Source: Davidsoniella eucalypti
Lineage: Eukaryota; Ascomycota; Sordariomycetes; Microascales; Ceratocystidaceae
Reading direction: 5' to 3'
Assembly: GCA_004009845.1 (NCBI GenBank)
Contig: RMBW01000002.1
Coordinates: forward strand, 1 to 64,000
DNA length: 64,000 bases
The position numbers and the translations under genes were made by a program. The notes below the pieces were generated by a model that saw only the letters and a program-made list of their open reading frames with translations, made no database searches and was not told the DNA's origin. This document shows, piece by piece, positions 32,385 to 45,452 of this stretch. The first letter of the stretch is position 1. Each line of letters opens with the position of its first letter.

Positions 32385-35284
32385 TCACTGGGTTTGCGGG
32401 GCACCCATCTCAGCTTGCTCACCATGGTCAAACTCATAACGATAATCCTCTTCGGGAGTGCGGATGCCTATTCCGCTATCATCGCCATGGGCCTCAGCAG
32501 CAAGGTCGCGAGGTATAGAGGGCGGGAACTTAGCCCGCTCTAAAGGGGGCGCTGTGCCGTTTCCCATCAGTTCTGTAGATATAGCACTCATGTCCCCGTC
32601 CATGCTGATATGGGAGAGATCCTCCGCTGATGGTAGTTCCGCCTTGAGCTGTTCTTGACTTTCCGTGCTGGGCGACTGAGCCACAGCCTTGACTTGATCA
32701 ACTGATTGGGGAGACTGCTCTTCACCGCTCGTGGTTTGGGTCGTCTTATAACGGTCCATGAAACCACCAGAAGTAGCCAAGAACACAACGTACTCGTCCA
32801 ACCAACACTTTGTCACCCACCAAGTGCCGAAGCTAGAGCCTTGGGAAAGTGTTAGGTCACGGGTGACCGACGAAGTTATTGATTGGGTGTAGTTGACCAG
32901 GTCGTGTGCAGATGCATACGGGAACAGTCCGGGTAGATCGTGGACAAATGTGCTCCATAAATCAAGAGGACTATCGCTAGATGAAGTGGCCTGTTTTTCA
33001 TCACTAGCCACACCAAAGATTGTGCTCTGTTCAATCTCCTGGCTCACATTAACAGGGTCAATAACCTTGCGAATCTGCGTCATACACATGCGAACAAAGT
33101 CATCAACTGCAATACTTGGCACCAATTCTATGATGCGGCGCACATCAACAGCAGTGACCATGTCCATGTACATGGCATCTCTATTCGCGCCTACGGACAG
33201 CATATTCGCCGCTGCGTGGGCGGTCACATTTACACGTAGAGCCTGGCGAAGAAGGCTCGAGAACACTGTTGCTGGTCCAATCTTTGCCGCCATTGCATGC
33301 GCCGGGAAACCTGAAAAGGACTTCCGCAAATGAGCAATAAGGCCGTTCGCAATGTTGGAAAGCGAGTCAAGAACAACCTTGGGAATAACTTGCAACAACA
33401 GAAAACTCACAATGCTCATGAGGCGCTGGTAGAGTATCGTATCGCAATGTTCAACCCACGCCGCCATCTTGGGATTAAATATCAAACGTTGAACTGGTAC
33501 CGTTAATGTACCTTGGAAGGACGAAATCTGTTGAAAAAAGGCCTTCTCTCGGCAAAAGCGGACAGACTCAATGAGCGATACACAGTATCCTCGGTATAAG
33601 GCCTCGAGAGTGTTCGCGGCGTCTTTGTCGATATCCTCCTGCAGATATGGCATCATGTCTGGGAGTAACATTGACTCGGTTGTGACCTGCTTGTGGTCAG
33701 GGAAGTTTCTCGAGTATGGCAACTCGTACTTTGGTGCCTTCACCATGTTGTCGACAACATAGCGAAGGTCTTGGCCTGGTTCAAATGCCACACGGCGAGC
33801 TCGAGTCGCAAGCTTTTTGGTGCGGCGGGCACGTTCTTGTTCCGACTTGTCAGGCGAAGTCATGTTGGCGTTAGTAGAGAGGTTGCTGCTGGTCTTTTTT
33901 GGCTTCTCTGATGGAACTTGTGAAGGTTGAGTTGAGCTCGAGATACTTGTCGCAACAGAAGCCTCTCGTCTGTGGTGATGTTAGAATAATGTCGATAGAT
34001 ATATTTGTAAACAATTTTTGGTGGACGTATATGGTTTACTCAAACCAGGGATGATATAACAATTCTTTCGATGGGTTGCTAAAGGGGACAAAAAAAGCAA
34101 AACGGGGTGAATGGGCGCAAAGTATATATAGTAGTCCAAATTTTCACAGTTTCTCGGCTGCGAGCTATCCTGTGTTGTTGTGCCTGTACCGATTAGGATA
34201 ATTTCACCAGCGTTACTGGGCTGGTGCTTAATCGATGACAGACTGCTGTTTCTTGTCTCAAATTCGGGAGGGTACTAACTGTGTGCCAGTAGTTGCTGGT
34301 TGAGGAGTCCGTTTAGGTAGGCCGCTGCTATCGTTGCCCACCTGTTCGGCGTCCTCTTTTAACGCGAAGTTCACATAATGATACTTCGATTCGCCTCGTA
34401 CACCCAGACGGCGCGTTCGCAGTCCTGGGTACAAAATTCGCACCAACTTTCCAAAGCTGGCGGGGTTGAGTACGGTGATGTTCTCGTTGGCGCATCTCGT
34501 CGCGTATGATGCGTAGACTCTACCTCTTGGCACCGACGCGCGACTCCGTTCACACAAACGATCAAGCCTAAAGAGCTGGTTAGTGTTTGGACATACTTTT
34601 TATAGACATTCTCTAAAAACTACCATAACATGGCGAAGACTTGACGTAACCGCTCTGACTGAGGACCTCTATCGTTGCCATGAAGCAGTTCGGCAACCTC
34701 GTCCAGGCCACGGTGACGGTTTTCCGTCAACAAGCTCTTCATTTCCTATATCTCGGTATTAGCAACTACTATAGGTATCACCCAGTTTCAAAAACAGATC
34801 AACTTACGTGGTTGTTGCCACTCTCGCTTCTGGTATCCTCTTCCGCGGCAACAAACGACATGCCACCAGTGCTAATGGAAGAAGCAGAAATGTCCATCAT
34901 GTTAGGCTGGTGAGCCAGCATTGCCTGGTGATGCATTTGCTGGTGGTGCATAGCTTGCTGGTGTTGAAGATGAGCAGCTTGTGTGTGGTGCGCCATCTGA
35001 TGTTGTTGTGGGTGTGCTTGGTGTTGCATTTGATGCTGGGGCATGTGTTGCACATAAGCCATATGCTGTTGTTGCAACTGATCCGGCATTCCCATGCTCA
35101 TCAGATGGGCAGTATCGGCGGCAAGTTCTGGAGACATATCCTCTCGTTGTTGAGGGTGTCCATGTGGGTGGCCGTGGGTGTTATGAGAGACGAGTTGTGG
35201 TTGCGTATTAGACCAATTGACTGGTACAGCCATAGCGCCGTTGTTAAGGTGTGACATTCCTTGATCCGACTGTTGTTGGGCCAT
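32385..35284 (-). CDS. RFX-family transcription factor (Crt1/Sak1-type)
   Basis: Winged-helix DNA-binding regulator that recognises X-box elements. Yeast Crt1 and fission yeast Sak1 act in DNA-damage/RNR control and growth. Four exons: 35284-34808, 34745-34624, 34567-34280 and 33969-32385, giving 823 aa. The first 159 residues are extremely rich in His, Gln and Met. The RFX DNA-binding domain spans about 196-267: QVFAMLW-LDRLCERS, ASVPRGRVYASYATRCANEN, LNPASFGKLVRILYPGLRTRRLGVRGESKYHY (261-264). The C-terminal 500 residues fit the extended conserved and dimerisation regions of fungal RFX proteins, with a Ser/Glu-rich tail containing DDSGIGIRTPEE. The third intron is long (310 nt, donor GTTAGT, TCTAAC branch). 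A small internal exon there cannot be excluded, so residues near 296 are uncertain. Confidence 0.85.
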
Positions 35285-36200
35285 GACTAATGAAGTTGGA
35301 TCGAATGAAACTTATTAAGAAGCGTCGATGACTTTGGAGTTCACTTGGGATCGAATATCGCGTGCGAAGTGCAACCGTTGTCGAGTATTAGATACGGCTA
35401 CAGACGCGACAAAATGCCAAGGTCGATTTGATGTTTTGATCCAATAAAAACTATACTAAGCAAACATAGGTTAACTAATGGTCATCAAAGTTATACGTAG
35501 CCACGATAGTGTTATGTGGGTGAGGAAACCCCCCGAGGGTAGCGTGTAGCTAGTCGCATTTAAGGTCCAAAACTTACGCGATTGTTGGGAAAAAAAATCG
35601 AAGGCAACCCGAAGACACAAAAATGAAGTCGCGAGCTTCTTTTTCTATTGTTACCTGTGACGACAAACAGCTCGAATCGAGATTGTGTCGAAGAAGAAAC
35701 CAATAACAGTTTGCGGGCTGTAGTCACGAAATCACGACGGGGGAATGGAAAAAAAGAGGTAGAAACTCGTAAAAATCTCGATGGAGAAGTTAAGAACGAC
35801 AAGCTCATGAATGTTCGCTGGTGTCCAGGAGCCAAGGCAGGAAAATCAAAGCTAAGGCAGGGATTAATCAATTCCGATGTGTAGAAAAACAAAGAGAAGG
35901 CGACTTCGATATAGCGAAGGTTGGTAGAATAAAAGCAGACAGCGATCGAGCGAGGGTCGTAAATGTTTCTTTTTTTCCGATCGATGGTCTTTGTGTATAT
36001 GTAGAGAAGAAAGTAAAGTTGACTTTTGAGAAGTTGGTTTATTTTGATGGAAGAAAATGTTGGTGCGGTAACGAGAAAAAAGAAAGTGGGGACAGGCTCC
36101 AGTCCAGAGAAATTATAGGACAGACGCAGCAGCAGTTTAGTCACTTGCTTCAGTTGCAACTGGCTAGTACGCCAAATACAGGCCAACCACACTAAAAATC
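35285..36200 (-). other. RFX promoter and pyrimidine-rich leader
   Basis: The + strand is purine-rich here, so the RFX coding strand is rich in C/T tracts, as in the leaders of the YTH and bZIP genes. A 210-codon open frame (35560-36192) is low-complexity and shows no domain. It probably contains the RFX leader. Confidence 0.4.
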
Positions 36201-39200
36201 ACGCTATTTCCTGATTTAACTCTTCGTACCTCGCAGGTACCTTTATTAACTCCAAAACAACCAAAAACAGGTAGTTTCAAAACATTGATATTTAGCACAA
36301 AACGATCACATTTCACTAATACAATGATTCCAATACGGATACACATCAAGATACCGACATTTTAGCAACTGCTAGCACCGCAAATTAAACTCAAAACAAA
36401 AGCCAAAATAACACAGGCTAACAGAGAAATAACTTGCATTGGCGTCCTCATATGAAAGGCCAGGGTGGGTGGACTCTGTGCCTGAATTGGTAATAAATTC
36501 TATATTAGCCGCTCAGAGCCCGAGAGCAACTAGGCCCAGCATTTCGCTTCATAGGGGCCTATCAATGCTCAATGCACCGAGATTTGTATGTACATAGGCA
36601 TATATATGTATGGAAGCTTATGGTTATCTTTTTTTATGATTAACAGTCATCGCATTGCTTCTCTAATTGAATAAGGGAGGCATTCATAGCGCTTGTCTAT
36701 TACTTATATTCAGCACCTAGCGCGCCAATAGCTTATCCCGGATGACACAGATTCCAGCGATCAATGTAGCCTTTCGCAATACCAGCCAAATCCCTCTGAA
36801 CCAAACATTCTCCGTGATATGCTTTACGGATTAATATTATTATACTAGCAATAGCTATATATTAAGCTCTTCTAGTAATTGGGTTGATGGGGCCCACCAA
36901 GCTTATCTAGGCCGTCTCTTTGTTGCTTTTTTTTGTCATGTTGTTTTGTGTTATGTTTTTGTCTTGTTTACTTTCAACACAAAACAACACAAACCAGTCT
37001 ATACCCAATACGGGTCATACTATATGCATGCCTTCATTGTATGAGCAAAACATCAAGTTAATAAAATGAAACATTTATCGGTTTTAAGGATTAACCCTTG
37101 TGTATAGATATGTTAACCCGATTTTTTTTTCATCTGAATGATATGATGTGTTTACTATGAATACATTATGTATCTTTGTAAATGATAAACGAAACCCCAA
37201 GATGATATGACAACACACTACACGCGACTGAGCCCGAACAAGGCATCACCAAAATAAACCCAAAAAGAAAGAAATAATACAAGAGATGATTCTACCACGA
37301 GTTTGAAAAGTAGAGTATATATGTAGTGTTAGTATATTCATTTAACCTCCTAAAGGTACACGTTAAATGTATATGTATATATGTACAACATATAGTTATG
37401 TAGATTGGCGTTGTTTTTGTTTACTTTTACCGACCCGCCAACCGGAATTAAGATCACCCCGCATTTGGCGTTTATAGATACAAGATACAAAAAGAAATAA
37501 CCATTTTGATATATGTAGTAGATTGAATTGGACCTGCAAGATGAGACATTGGCTTGTTGTTATGTTTTAAATGACCGTCTTGTGTCAATGTGTATCAATC
37601 ATCACTAATCGACTTCTAATTAAAATTCATACTAACATATCGAATTAGTAGAAAAAAAACATACTCAAATAACTAGATGAGAGAATCTTCATAGCTCTAT
37701 AGCTCCATAAGATAATGAATTAAAAAAATAAAATAAAAACTTGACGAGAGCCTGCTAACTGCCTTCTACTGACATTATCAATATTCGTGTAGTGTATCAA
37801 TCTGCTATATATCATACCTTGATATATCGAATGATTAATTCCTAAGTATGTATATTACTGTGTCTTGGAAAGTTGTCGAATCTAGCTATACCTTACTTAA
37901 TTTTAGGCTTAGAACAAATTGATTATTAGGGATTCTCTACAATCAATGCTCAAATCCTGAAGTTATGGAGAATTTTGTGATTCTAAACTTCTGCATAGTA
38001 TACTTGTTGACGCGTACATGGTACAGACATCTTTACATAAGGGATAATGGATCAATATGACTTAGATATAAGTTAAAGACGTCTATACATAAGCCTGTGA
38101 CTTAGTTCATACTTGTTTTTCTCTTTTACACCCTTTCCCATCGCTGCATAGCTAAACGAGTTTGTAGTGATGTACATCATTTAGGTCGTGAGGATATGTT
38201 GGTAATTCTTGATAGAGAGCTAATAGCATCAACACATAGAAACTTCATTTTACATATGCTCTAGTTGTGGTAAGTCATAATAGACTTTAATATTACATGA
38301 TGAAATAGTTAGTCATACCAAGGTTAACAATTTGATATCTTCAGTCACTGCTAAGGCTAACTAGAGCCTCTGAGATGGCACCAGATGGATCAGGCAAGCT
38401 TGGCTGACCTTTGAAAGCCAAAGTGGGGCGTTATAGGAAGATCGTATCCTAACTTGTAGTTTGTGAAAATGAAACTCTTGGAGTACCTTGAATTATGGGT
38501 ACTGATAAAACGGCATCTTGTGTATAAGTAGGAACTTTTTTTGGATAGCAGATGGTAGCTTATAGAGGACGTGAATTAGCCTATATAGGACATTTTATAA
38601 GTAATATTAGTCGTCGAGAGTTATTTATATATAAATATTTGTTTGTTAAGATAATAACTGTTTTCTTGTTAGATTTTCTACACTTTGGAGTGGAACTTTG
38701 TTATAATATCGCAACTTTCAGTATGTCACTGGCGATCTCTTTGATGATTGTTCTATGACACATGGTGAAAAAGGCAACAGCCTGTTATTCAGTCACAATC
38801 TACTAGTTTGATCAGGTTCATACTGATTAGCGTCCGTTCCGTATAGTCTGCGGATATATCGATAATATGGGAAAACGCACGTTACTGGAAGTCAGTCTGT
38901 AGTGCAATCTAGAGACGATACCTAGATTTAGAGTTAGGGTAAGCTTATCAGTTGAGATTAGTTAAGAGGTAGCATTTTCGAGATTTGAATGTATTGAGTC
39001 ACATAAGTAATAACACAGTGTGTACTGCTATTGCTAATGATGTATAAGGGAATATGATAGTTCTTAGCAGTATATGAACTTCAGTAGTAAGTACGACATG
39101 TTGAGGGGCTATTTAAATATATAACGGAAATTGTAAGATGGATTAGTTTTGTGAGATATCTGTCAATAGAGTCTAAAATGATGTATTAGATAGTAAACAG

Positions 39201-40607
39201 AGAAGTATATAACCCTAACGCTATACCCGATCGGTAAGCATAAAGCGAATTCTATCTTTCCTTGTGAATTGGATACGCAGGCTAAGGTTTAAGCTCGCTC
39301 TTAGTAATTTAATTGCCGATAGCCATAATAGCTTTCATTATTCTCATTCAGGCTCGAAGCCTGAATCCCACATTCTTCCATCTAGAAGCACCCACTTCGG
39401 CCATCTGCATATTGAAGTCAAGATGAACACACATAAATGAGCGGCTCCCATAAGCGATTATTTGATTTCACGAAACACCAAGTGGGTTCATGAGCAGAGT
39501 TTTGCCTAGTTCATACTAGGCTATATGATAGATACTTGTTTATTGTGACGTATGGTGAAGAAGTCAGCTAGCCTAGCACGAAGTAGATACGTACATGAGT
39601 GAAAAAGTAAAAGAGCTTCTGGATTGATTTTCGCCAGCAGATTTACCTTCTCGCCAGCAAACCAGACAGATGGACGTGTTTGGTTGGTTGGCGCCTAGTC
39701 CGTTGTAAAAAGCAAAGCTTGTAGACAGGCAGGTAAAAAGGTAGACCAACCTGTTCCCCTACATAACCGCATCTCGCTCTCCCTTCACGTTGCAGCGAGC
39801 CACGCATTCATATCAGCAGCAACAGGATAATTGGAAGAAAATAAAGCCATAAAATGTTGTAGGGCCACAGAATGAGACATGATACCGTACAATCAACCGT
39901 AGAACTCACATCTTGGTAAGCAGGATTAGGCTTGATTGGCCTGCTCGTGGCACGGCAAGGAGATATCGCTTGAGCTGTTTGATCGTTTTGGCCACTGCAG
40001 ACCGGCCACACCAGATCCGAGAAATTTACCAAGGTCGTTGTTGTATACAGATATGTAGATAGCAGAAGAGATAAATTGGCCTGAAATCTCTTCTTTATTT
40101 TGGGCTTTTGCATCTCTTCCTTTCTTTCTCTTTTTGTCTCTTTGTCCATTCTGTTGTTTTGCCCCATACTGATCCCATACTAAATAACCCCATACAAGCG
40201 TTGCTCGAACCAGAGCTTTCAACCCAATCATACAGGCCTTTTTTTTCTCTTGCCCCTCATTTTTCCACTTCCGCTAATCTGCAGCTTAAGCGCACAGCAC
40301 AGTAACAGTAAAACAAGCCCGATATAATAGTCCTTATAAAGTCCTCATAATAGTCCTCAAGTAGCTCTGGGATCTCAACTTACATCACCAATAGCTGACT
40401 GCAGAATTTCTCCTCCACTCTGCATCCGCCCGAGCCCAAACCTTGCCCGCTGCACACTTTCTTTCTCTCTCTCTTCTTTTTTTCTTTCTCTTTTTTCTTT
40501 TTCTTTTTCTTCCTCGTCTTCTTCCTGCCGCACTTGCAACCATCCACACCACCACCATCAGAACTCGCATACATAGTACATACTGTATCATACTACCAGC
40601 TGCAACC
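36201..40607. other. Long AT-rich gene-free region
   Basis: About 4.4 kb with only short random open frames and no recognisable protein, RNA or transposon signature. It holds an inverted repeat at 36939-36989 and some TATATG-type runs (near 37.37 kb). The right edge, from about 40.1 kb, becomes pyrimidine-rich and should be the YOP1 promoter and leader. Confidence 0.5.
36939..36989. repeat. 14-bp perfect inverted repeat (potential hairpin)
   Basis: TGTTGTTTTGTGTT at 36939-36952 and its exact reverse complement at 36976-36989, separated by 23 nt. A transcript could fold into a 14-bp stem. No flanking gene explains it. Confidence 0.8.
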
Positions 40608-41461
40608 ATGTCGGCCCCCCAAGATCGTGTCAACGCCATTGTGGCCACTATTGATAAGGAGGTTCGTCATGCCACCTGTGCCATCCTGGCCTCGATTACG
40701 CTATTCCTAGCCTTGTTTTGACCGTTTCTGTTGCTAACACATGCCATCGTCGGCTCTATCTAGCTGTCCAAGTACCCCGCCATCAACAACATCGAGAAGG
40801 CCACCGGTGTCCCCAAGGCCTATGGTGCTATCGGCTTTGTCGCCCTGTACCTGTTCCTCATTCTGTTCAACCTCGGAGGCCAGCTGCTCACTAACCTGGC
40901 CGGCTTCGTCATCCCCACTTACTACTCCCTGGATGCTCTATTCTCTTCCAGCACCCAGGATGATCGCCAGTGGTTGACCGTACGTACAATATCTGTAGCT
41001 ATCGTCACTTTCTGGGAATTACGGTGCTAACTTTTGTTTTCTTTTTTGCAGTACTGGGTCGTTTTCGCCTCCTTTACGTATGTGTCATATCCCTAGGTCA
41101 CCAAACTATACTGCCGGATCGATCTTGTGTGCAACTTCACATGAAATATATGGAAATTCTAACAACTATTGTCTATAGTGTCATGGAGAGCTTCGTCCAG
41201 GTCGTGTACTGGTTCCCCTTCTACTTCACCTTCAAGTTCCTGTTCCTGCTGTGGCTATCTCTGCCCGCCTTCCGGTATGTCACACCCCGAAGCACAAGCT
41301 TGTATCCACGGATTAGTCATTTCATATACTAATAAAACGTATGTAGCGGTGCTGAACTGGTCTTCAGCTCGTTCATGGCTCCTATGCTATCGCGCCACTT
41401 CCGCCAGGGCACCGCCTCCAATCTGCGCTCCCAGGCCGAGAGCTTCGCCAAGGCCGACTAA
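40608..41461 (+). CDS. YOP1: Yop1 (TB2/DP1/HVA22 family), ER membrane-shaping protein
   Basis: Reticulon-partner protein that bends the tubular ER; 168 aa, the family's usual size. Five exons: 40608-40661, 40764-40979, 41052-41077 (26 nt), 41179-41274 and 41347-41461. All joins are phase-consistent: DKE-LSKYPAINNIEK, QWLT-YWVVFASF-T, LPAFR-GAELVFSSF. Characteristic blocks: GVPKAYGAIGFVALY, NLGGQLLTNLAGFVIPTYYSLDALF, the second hydrophobic hairpin YWVVFAS...VVYWFPFYFTFKFLFLLWLSLP, and RGAELVF. The hydrophobic hairpins and a C-terminal helix fit the family topology. The first intron uses a GTTCGT donor and a GCTAAC branch; the last has TACTAAT. Confidence 0.93.
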
Positions 41462-43428
41462 ATGTTCATCTTCGCTGTGGAAAACACTCAAAGCTTAACT
41501 AAAAACGCTTCACGCTTATGGCTTTGGTGCGAGCTAGAGTCGTATATGCCTACGATCACGAAAGAATATGCCACGTTCTCACGATGAAAAAAAAACCCCA
41601 AATAGTTATAGCACGGTCTAGACTGTAGCTGTAACTCTGTGTCTGCTTAGCTCGGACTATCATGACCACATTCTAAAATGAGAACTCTCCCGCCTCTTCT
41701 ATCTAGATGCAGGTGAGATTCTCGTCGTTAGTGCGAGTGTCTCGCCATTTACGAACACCTATTCCACTCAATCTCTTGATGGTGATTGGATAAACTCTCT
41801 TTTCTCTCACGTTTCCTTTGTCTTAAAAACCTGACAATATCTTTACCTACTCCGGAGCAAAATAGCTCATTTTTCAAAAGTGAGAATGGGCTGTTGATTC
41901 TTCTTTCAAGTGATTGAAGTATCCCAATATGTTAGAAGATATTTACGACATATGGATGTTTCCATGACCTTCGCTTGCTGAAATTGTATTTCCTAACACA
42001 ACCTCCTTTTTTTTATACTTGTTTTCTTCCGCTCATAATAAAAAAATACAATCTTTTTGAGTTATTCGTACTGTGTATTATGCGATTATTTGTAAATATG
42101 TGTTTGTTTCTTAGTTAGTTGCTGTGCTGTCCTCTATATTTGGTGTGCTTATATCTCCTGCAGCTTACAAATAAAATAAGCACTTATCATTGTACTTTCG
42201 GTTCCTTTTTGGGATAAATAAGCTGTACAGAAGATTCTAATACACACGTGCTACTGTCGTATAAACTTATAGGAATATAGGATGCTAAGTATTTGCAATT
42301 GACTTCTATTAATCTTGTTGCTCGATATAAACGCTACTGCCGTGTAAGCCCAGATAAGACATCACAATGTACGTAGCCATGTGTTAAACAGCGTCAAGAG
42401 TCTGTCTAGGGTCTAGGGTTAGCATAGTTGATCAGGCCAAGATCAAGAACTGACAACAACAAAAATAATAGCAAATAGAGGGGTTTGAACTACGGGAACT
42501 ACGATAGAGATACAGAAAAGAAATATTCAGGGATCCTTATCGTTACTTTTGCTACAAATGACAGATAATCGGTAAATATCATAAACTATCAAGAGATACT
42601 TTGACAATAAATCCTCGCATCTTAATACCTTCCGACAATGTACATTTAAGGTCGTAAATAAACCCTGCATAAATGCTTATTGTAGGCGATGGACCAAGCT
42701 TTCAATCAATAAAATATCGTCAATGATCATATCTCAAGCCTTTCCCGGTCTCTAAACCGTATGCTTGAAGCCGGACTAGTATATATGTATGTAGCCTGTG
42801 CTAAAAGATACGGAATAACGGCATGCTTTTGGTAGCGGTATCGGCAGTATTAGGCCGAGCGTAGTACAGATTTACTAACAGAGTAAACAAATATATGCCC
42901 CTGTAATAAAAAGCTATGTACACCTACCTACACACTTGGGCCATTAAAACAGGGCTGGACTCGATTTGCTCGGGATTTCCTGAGAAATGCGAAGTTTGGA
43001 GTCTCTATCTGGATTCCTGATACAAACAAGACGGGTCTGTGTTTGAGGGTTTGATGTTCCTGTTTCTGTCTTTGCCTGCTAGATTGTAATCTATGGCTTT
43101 TTTCTCTTGTTCTGCCTTCTCTCATCTATCAATATTGAATTGTTGAACACTGCGAATTTCTTTCTTTTTCCTTCTTATTATTTTCCCTTTTTATTCGAAA
43201 CCCTGTGACGGTGCCTTCAGTGAAGGCCGTCGATGACGACGACAACGATAACGACAACTATAACGGAATAAATAGCCTCTTTTTTTGCCACCAGAAACAA
43301 TTGATTTTGCCGTGATTTTTTCCGGTTTTAGCCTTGATACGCCACCGCCTGGCTCGATCTCGTTTATCATCTTTTTGCGGCTCACGATTCTAGCCTAAGT
43401 TTGAACAATCCAGAGCGCCCTTTAAATT
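41462..43428. other. Spacer between YOP1 and MID1
   Basis: About 2 kb, AT-rich, no recognisable gene. A tandem TAGGGTC-TAGGGTT pair occurs at 42407-42420. The last 400 bp should contain the MID1 promoter. Its T-rich runs may belong to the leader. Confidence 0.5.
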
Positions 43429-45452
43429 ATGCAGCTTAGCCCGTTGCAACCGAGGTTTCTTTCCTCGACCGGCGTCACATTTGTGCTCGCGGCGCTATTT
43501 CTCCTCATATCATCGCCGATTACTGCCGCTGCCGCCGAACTTCCGATCGGCTCTCCTCTTGATGTTGCCTACGATGCCGCGCTGGCCGCCCGTCTCGATG
43601 CCCCGCCAATAGAAGAGGCGCACCTGCCTGCCCTCCAGTACGAGGCCAACTTTCCCGGCCTGTTCAATCGGGATATCATTGGTCGTGCCGACAGTTCGGC
43701 CACCGTGATTCCTAACAACGATCCGCAGCGCATGACACTAGCGGCCAGCGCTTCTGTGGCCTTGATGTTCGAAGTGACAGCTACGTCCACAACCACCGGA
43801 ACTACCTCGACGGCGACCTCGACCACGGTCGCAAAGAGAGACGCCGATGACGACGACGATTGGGAGTACAGCAAGATCTGGAGCCCCGAGGGCCTACTCA
43901 AGCGCGAAACCAAGAAGGTCTTCATCACTGCCAACACGTGCCAACAGCCGACTGCGGCCAACGATAGTGTGACGACAGCACCGCCCCAACTCACGCTCTA
44001 TGTCTCGACATCGTCCGAAAACACGTCGCCCGGCCCTAATAATACGAACAATACGGATGTGCTGGAGTTCACCCAGGGTGCCGTCATGTACTCTCTGGAT
44101 GTGTCGGGCTCTGTCTACTTCTCAGTGTCCTCCTCGAACCTGACCAACCACACCGGCAGTTGGCAATTTGAAATCGCCGCCTCCACCGACGAATACTACC
44201 ACAGATACATCGCTGATGAACAGCCACTGTACTGGGTTGATAGTGATGCCGCTTCTGCTCTGTTGATCACGGGAAACCTGACGACTAGGGACAATGCGAC
44301 CCTGATCTCGGAGATTCTGGAAGGGCAGCCGCCATATGCACTATTCACTGACGTCAAGGACTCGCTGAATATCGAGGGAATCAAGTACTCGTACTGCGGG
44401 TTGCAGAATTCTGCAACTGTGGCATCGATCCGAAACGGCGAGGATACTGGCACCGTCGATATCACCATGACCACACGCAGTGGCGGATATCCCAAGGAAC
44501 AGTTCTACTTCAACAACCTGACCTCCAAAACAGAGTACTGGGCTATTCCGGTCCAGATTGCTGATATCATTGGTAATGACACGCAGCAGTATTCGCCAGT
44601 TAGCCGACGTGCTACCGGAGTCAACGCCACTGCTGGCGGCGGCGCCATTGTGTATGCTGGAACTCTGTTGAATACTAAAGAAGGTAAGTCGGTCTTGTTG
44701 CTATACCTGCGAGTAACAATACGACACATTTCTAACAATATCTTATTTCTCTAGGCGAAACATGCCGCATCATCACTAGTTTACCCTTTTGCAACGACAC
44801 CGAGTACGCTGTTCCATCTAACACCCAAATCTTCAACATCACTGAGCTCGCCAACTTCTACGACAGCTACGCCCAGGAAAAGTACGCCATCTTCGAAAAG
44901 GCCCTTGCCCAGACCGCCTGCGAAGCTCACCCAGCCGGCCGCTATTCTCTCGTCCGCAACTGCGATGACTGTCGTCAAGCCTACAAGCAATGGCTTTGCT
45001 CTGTCATAATCCCACGCTGCGAAGACTACGACAATGTCAGCAGCGACACACATTTACGTAACGCCAACACGTCGTTCCCCAACGGCTCGCGACTCCCCGA
45101 CGAGATTGTTGCTAATTGGACCTCCAACTCACGCTCACCCGCCTACCTGTACTCACGCAACGAGGAAGTCAACAGTGTCGTACAGCCTGGCCCGTATCGT
45201 GAGGTTCTACCCTGTGATGACCTCTGCTTTGATATCGTACAGAGTTGCCCCGCCGCCCTGGGTTTTGACTGCCCACTACGTGATACTCCGCAGTATAGTA
45301 GTAACTATGCCGCGAAGAATAGTAGCAAGACTCTAGCTTGTAACTTCCCCGGTGCCTTGCATCAGGCGTCGTACGGAGAGAAACTCGTGGTCGATAGCTT
45401 GACGGTGCTAGCGCTAGGTGCGGCGATGGCATCAATAGTATTGGCATTGTAA
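43429..45452 (+). CDS. MID1: Mid1-type stretch-activated calcium channel subunit
   Basis: Regulatory subunit that works with the Cch1 channel in calcium influx during mating, cell-wall or ER stress. Two exons, 43429-44683 and 44755-45452, giving 650 aa. The intron has GTAAGT and a TCTAAC branch and joins LNTKE-GETCRIITSLPFC. A signal sequence is visible (hydrophobic about 15-34). The ectodomain has many N-glycosylation sequons, a Ser/Thr-rich stretch (118-135) followed by dibasic KR (136-137) and a run of Asp. The Cys-rich C-terminal part includes RNCDDCRQAYKQWLCSVIIPRCED and PCDDLCFDIVQSCPAALGFDCP, the Mid1 signatures. It ends in a hydrophobic tail (VVDSLTVLALGAAMASIVLAL region), which could be a membrane or GPI anchor. 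The length is slightly larger than yeast Mid1 (548 aa). Confidence 0.92.

Noticed and set aside
35560..36192. 210-codon minus-strand frame upstream of RFX
   Set aside because: Phe/Ser/Leu-rich product of a pyrimidine tract; more likely leader sequence.
42485..42500. Possible tRNA B-box (AGTTCAAACCC on the minus strand)
   Set aside because: No A-box or cloverleaf pairing at the right distance.
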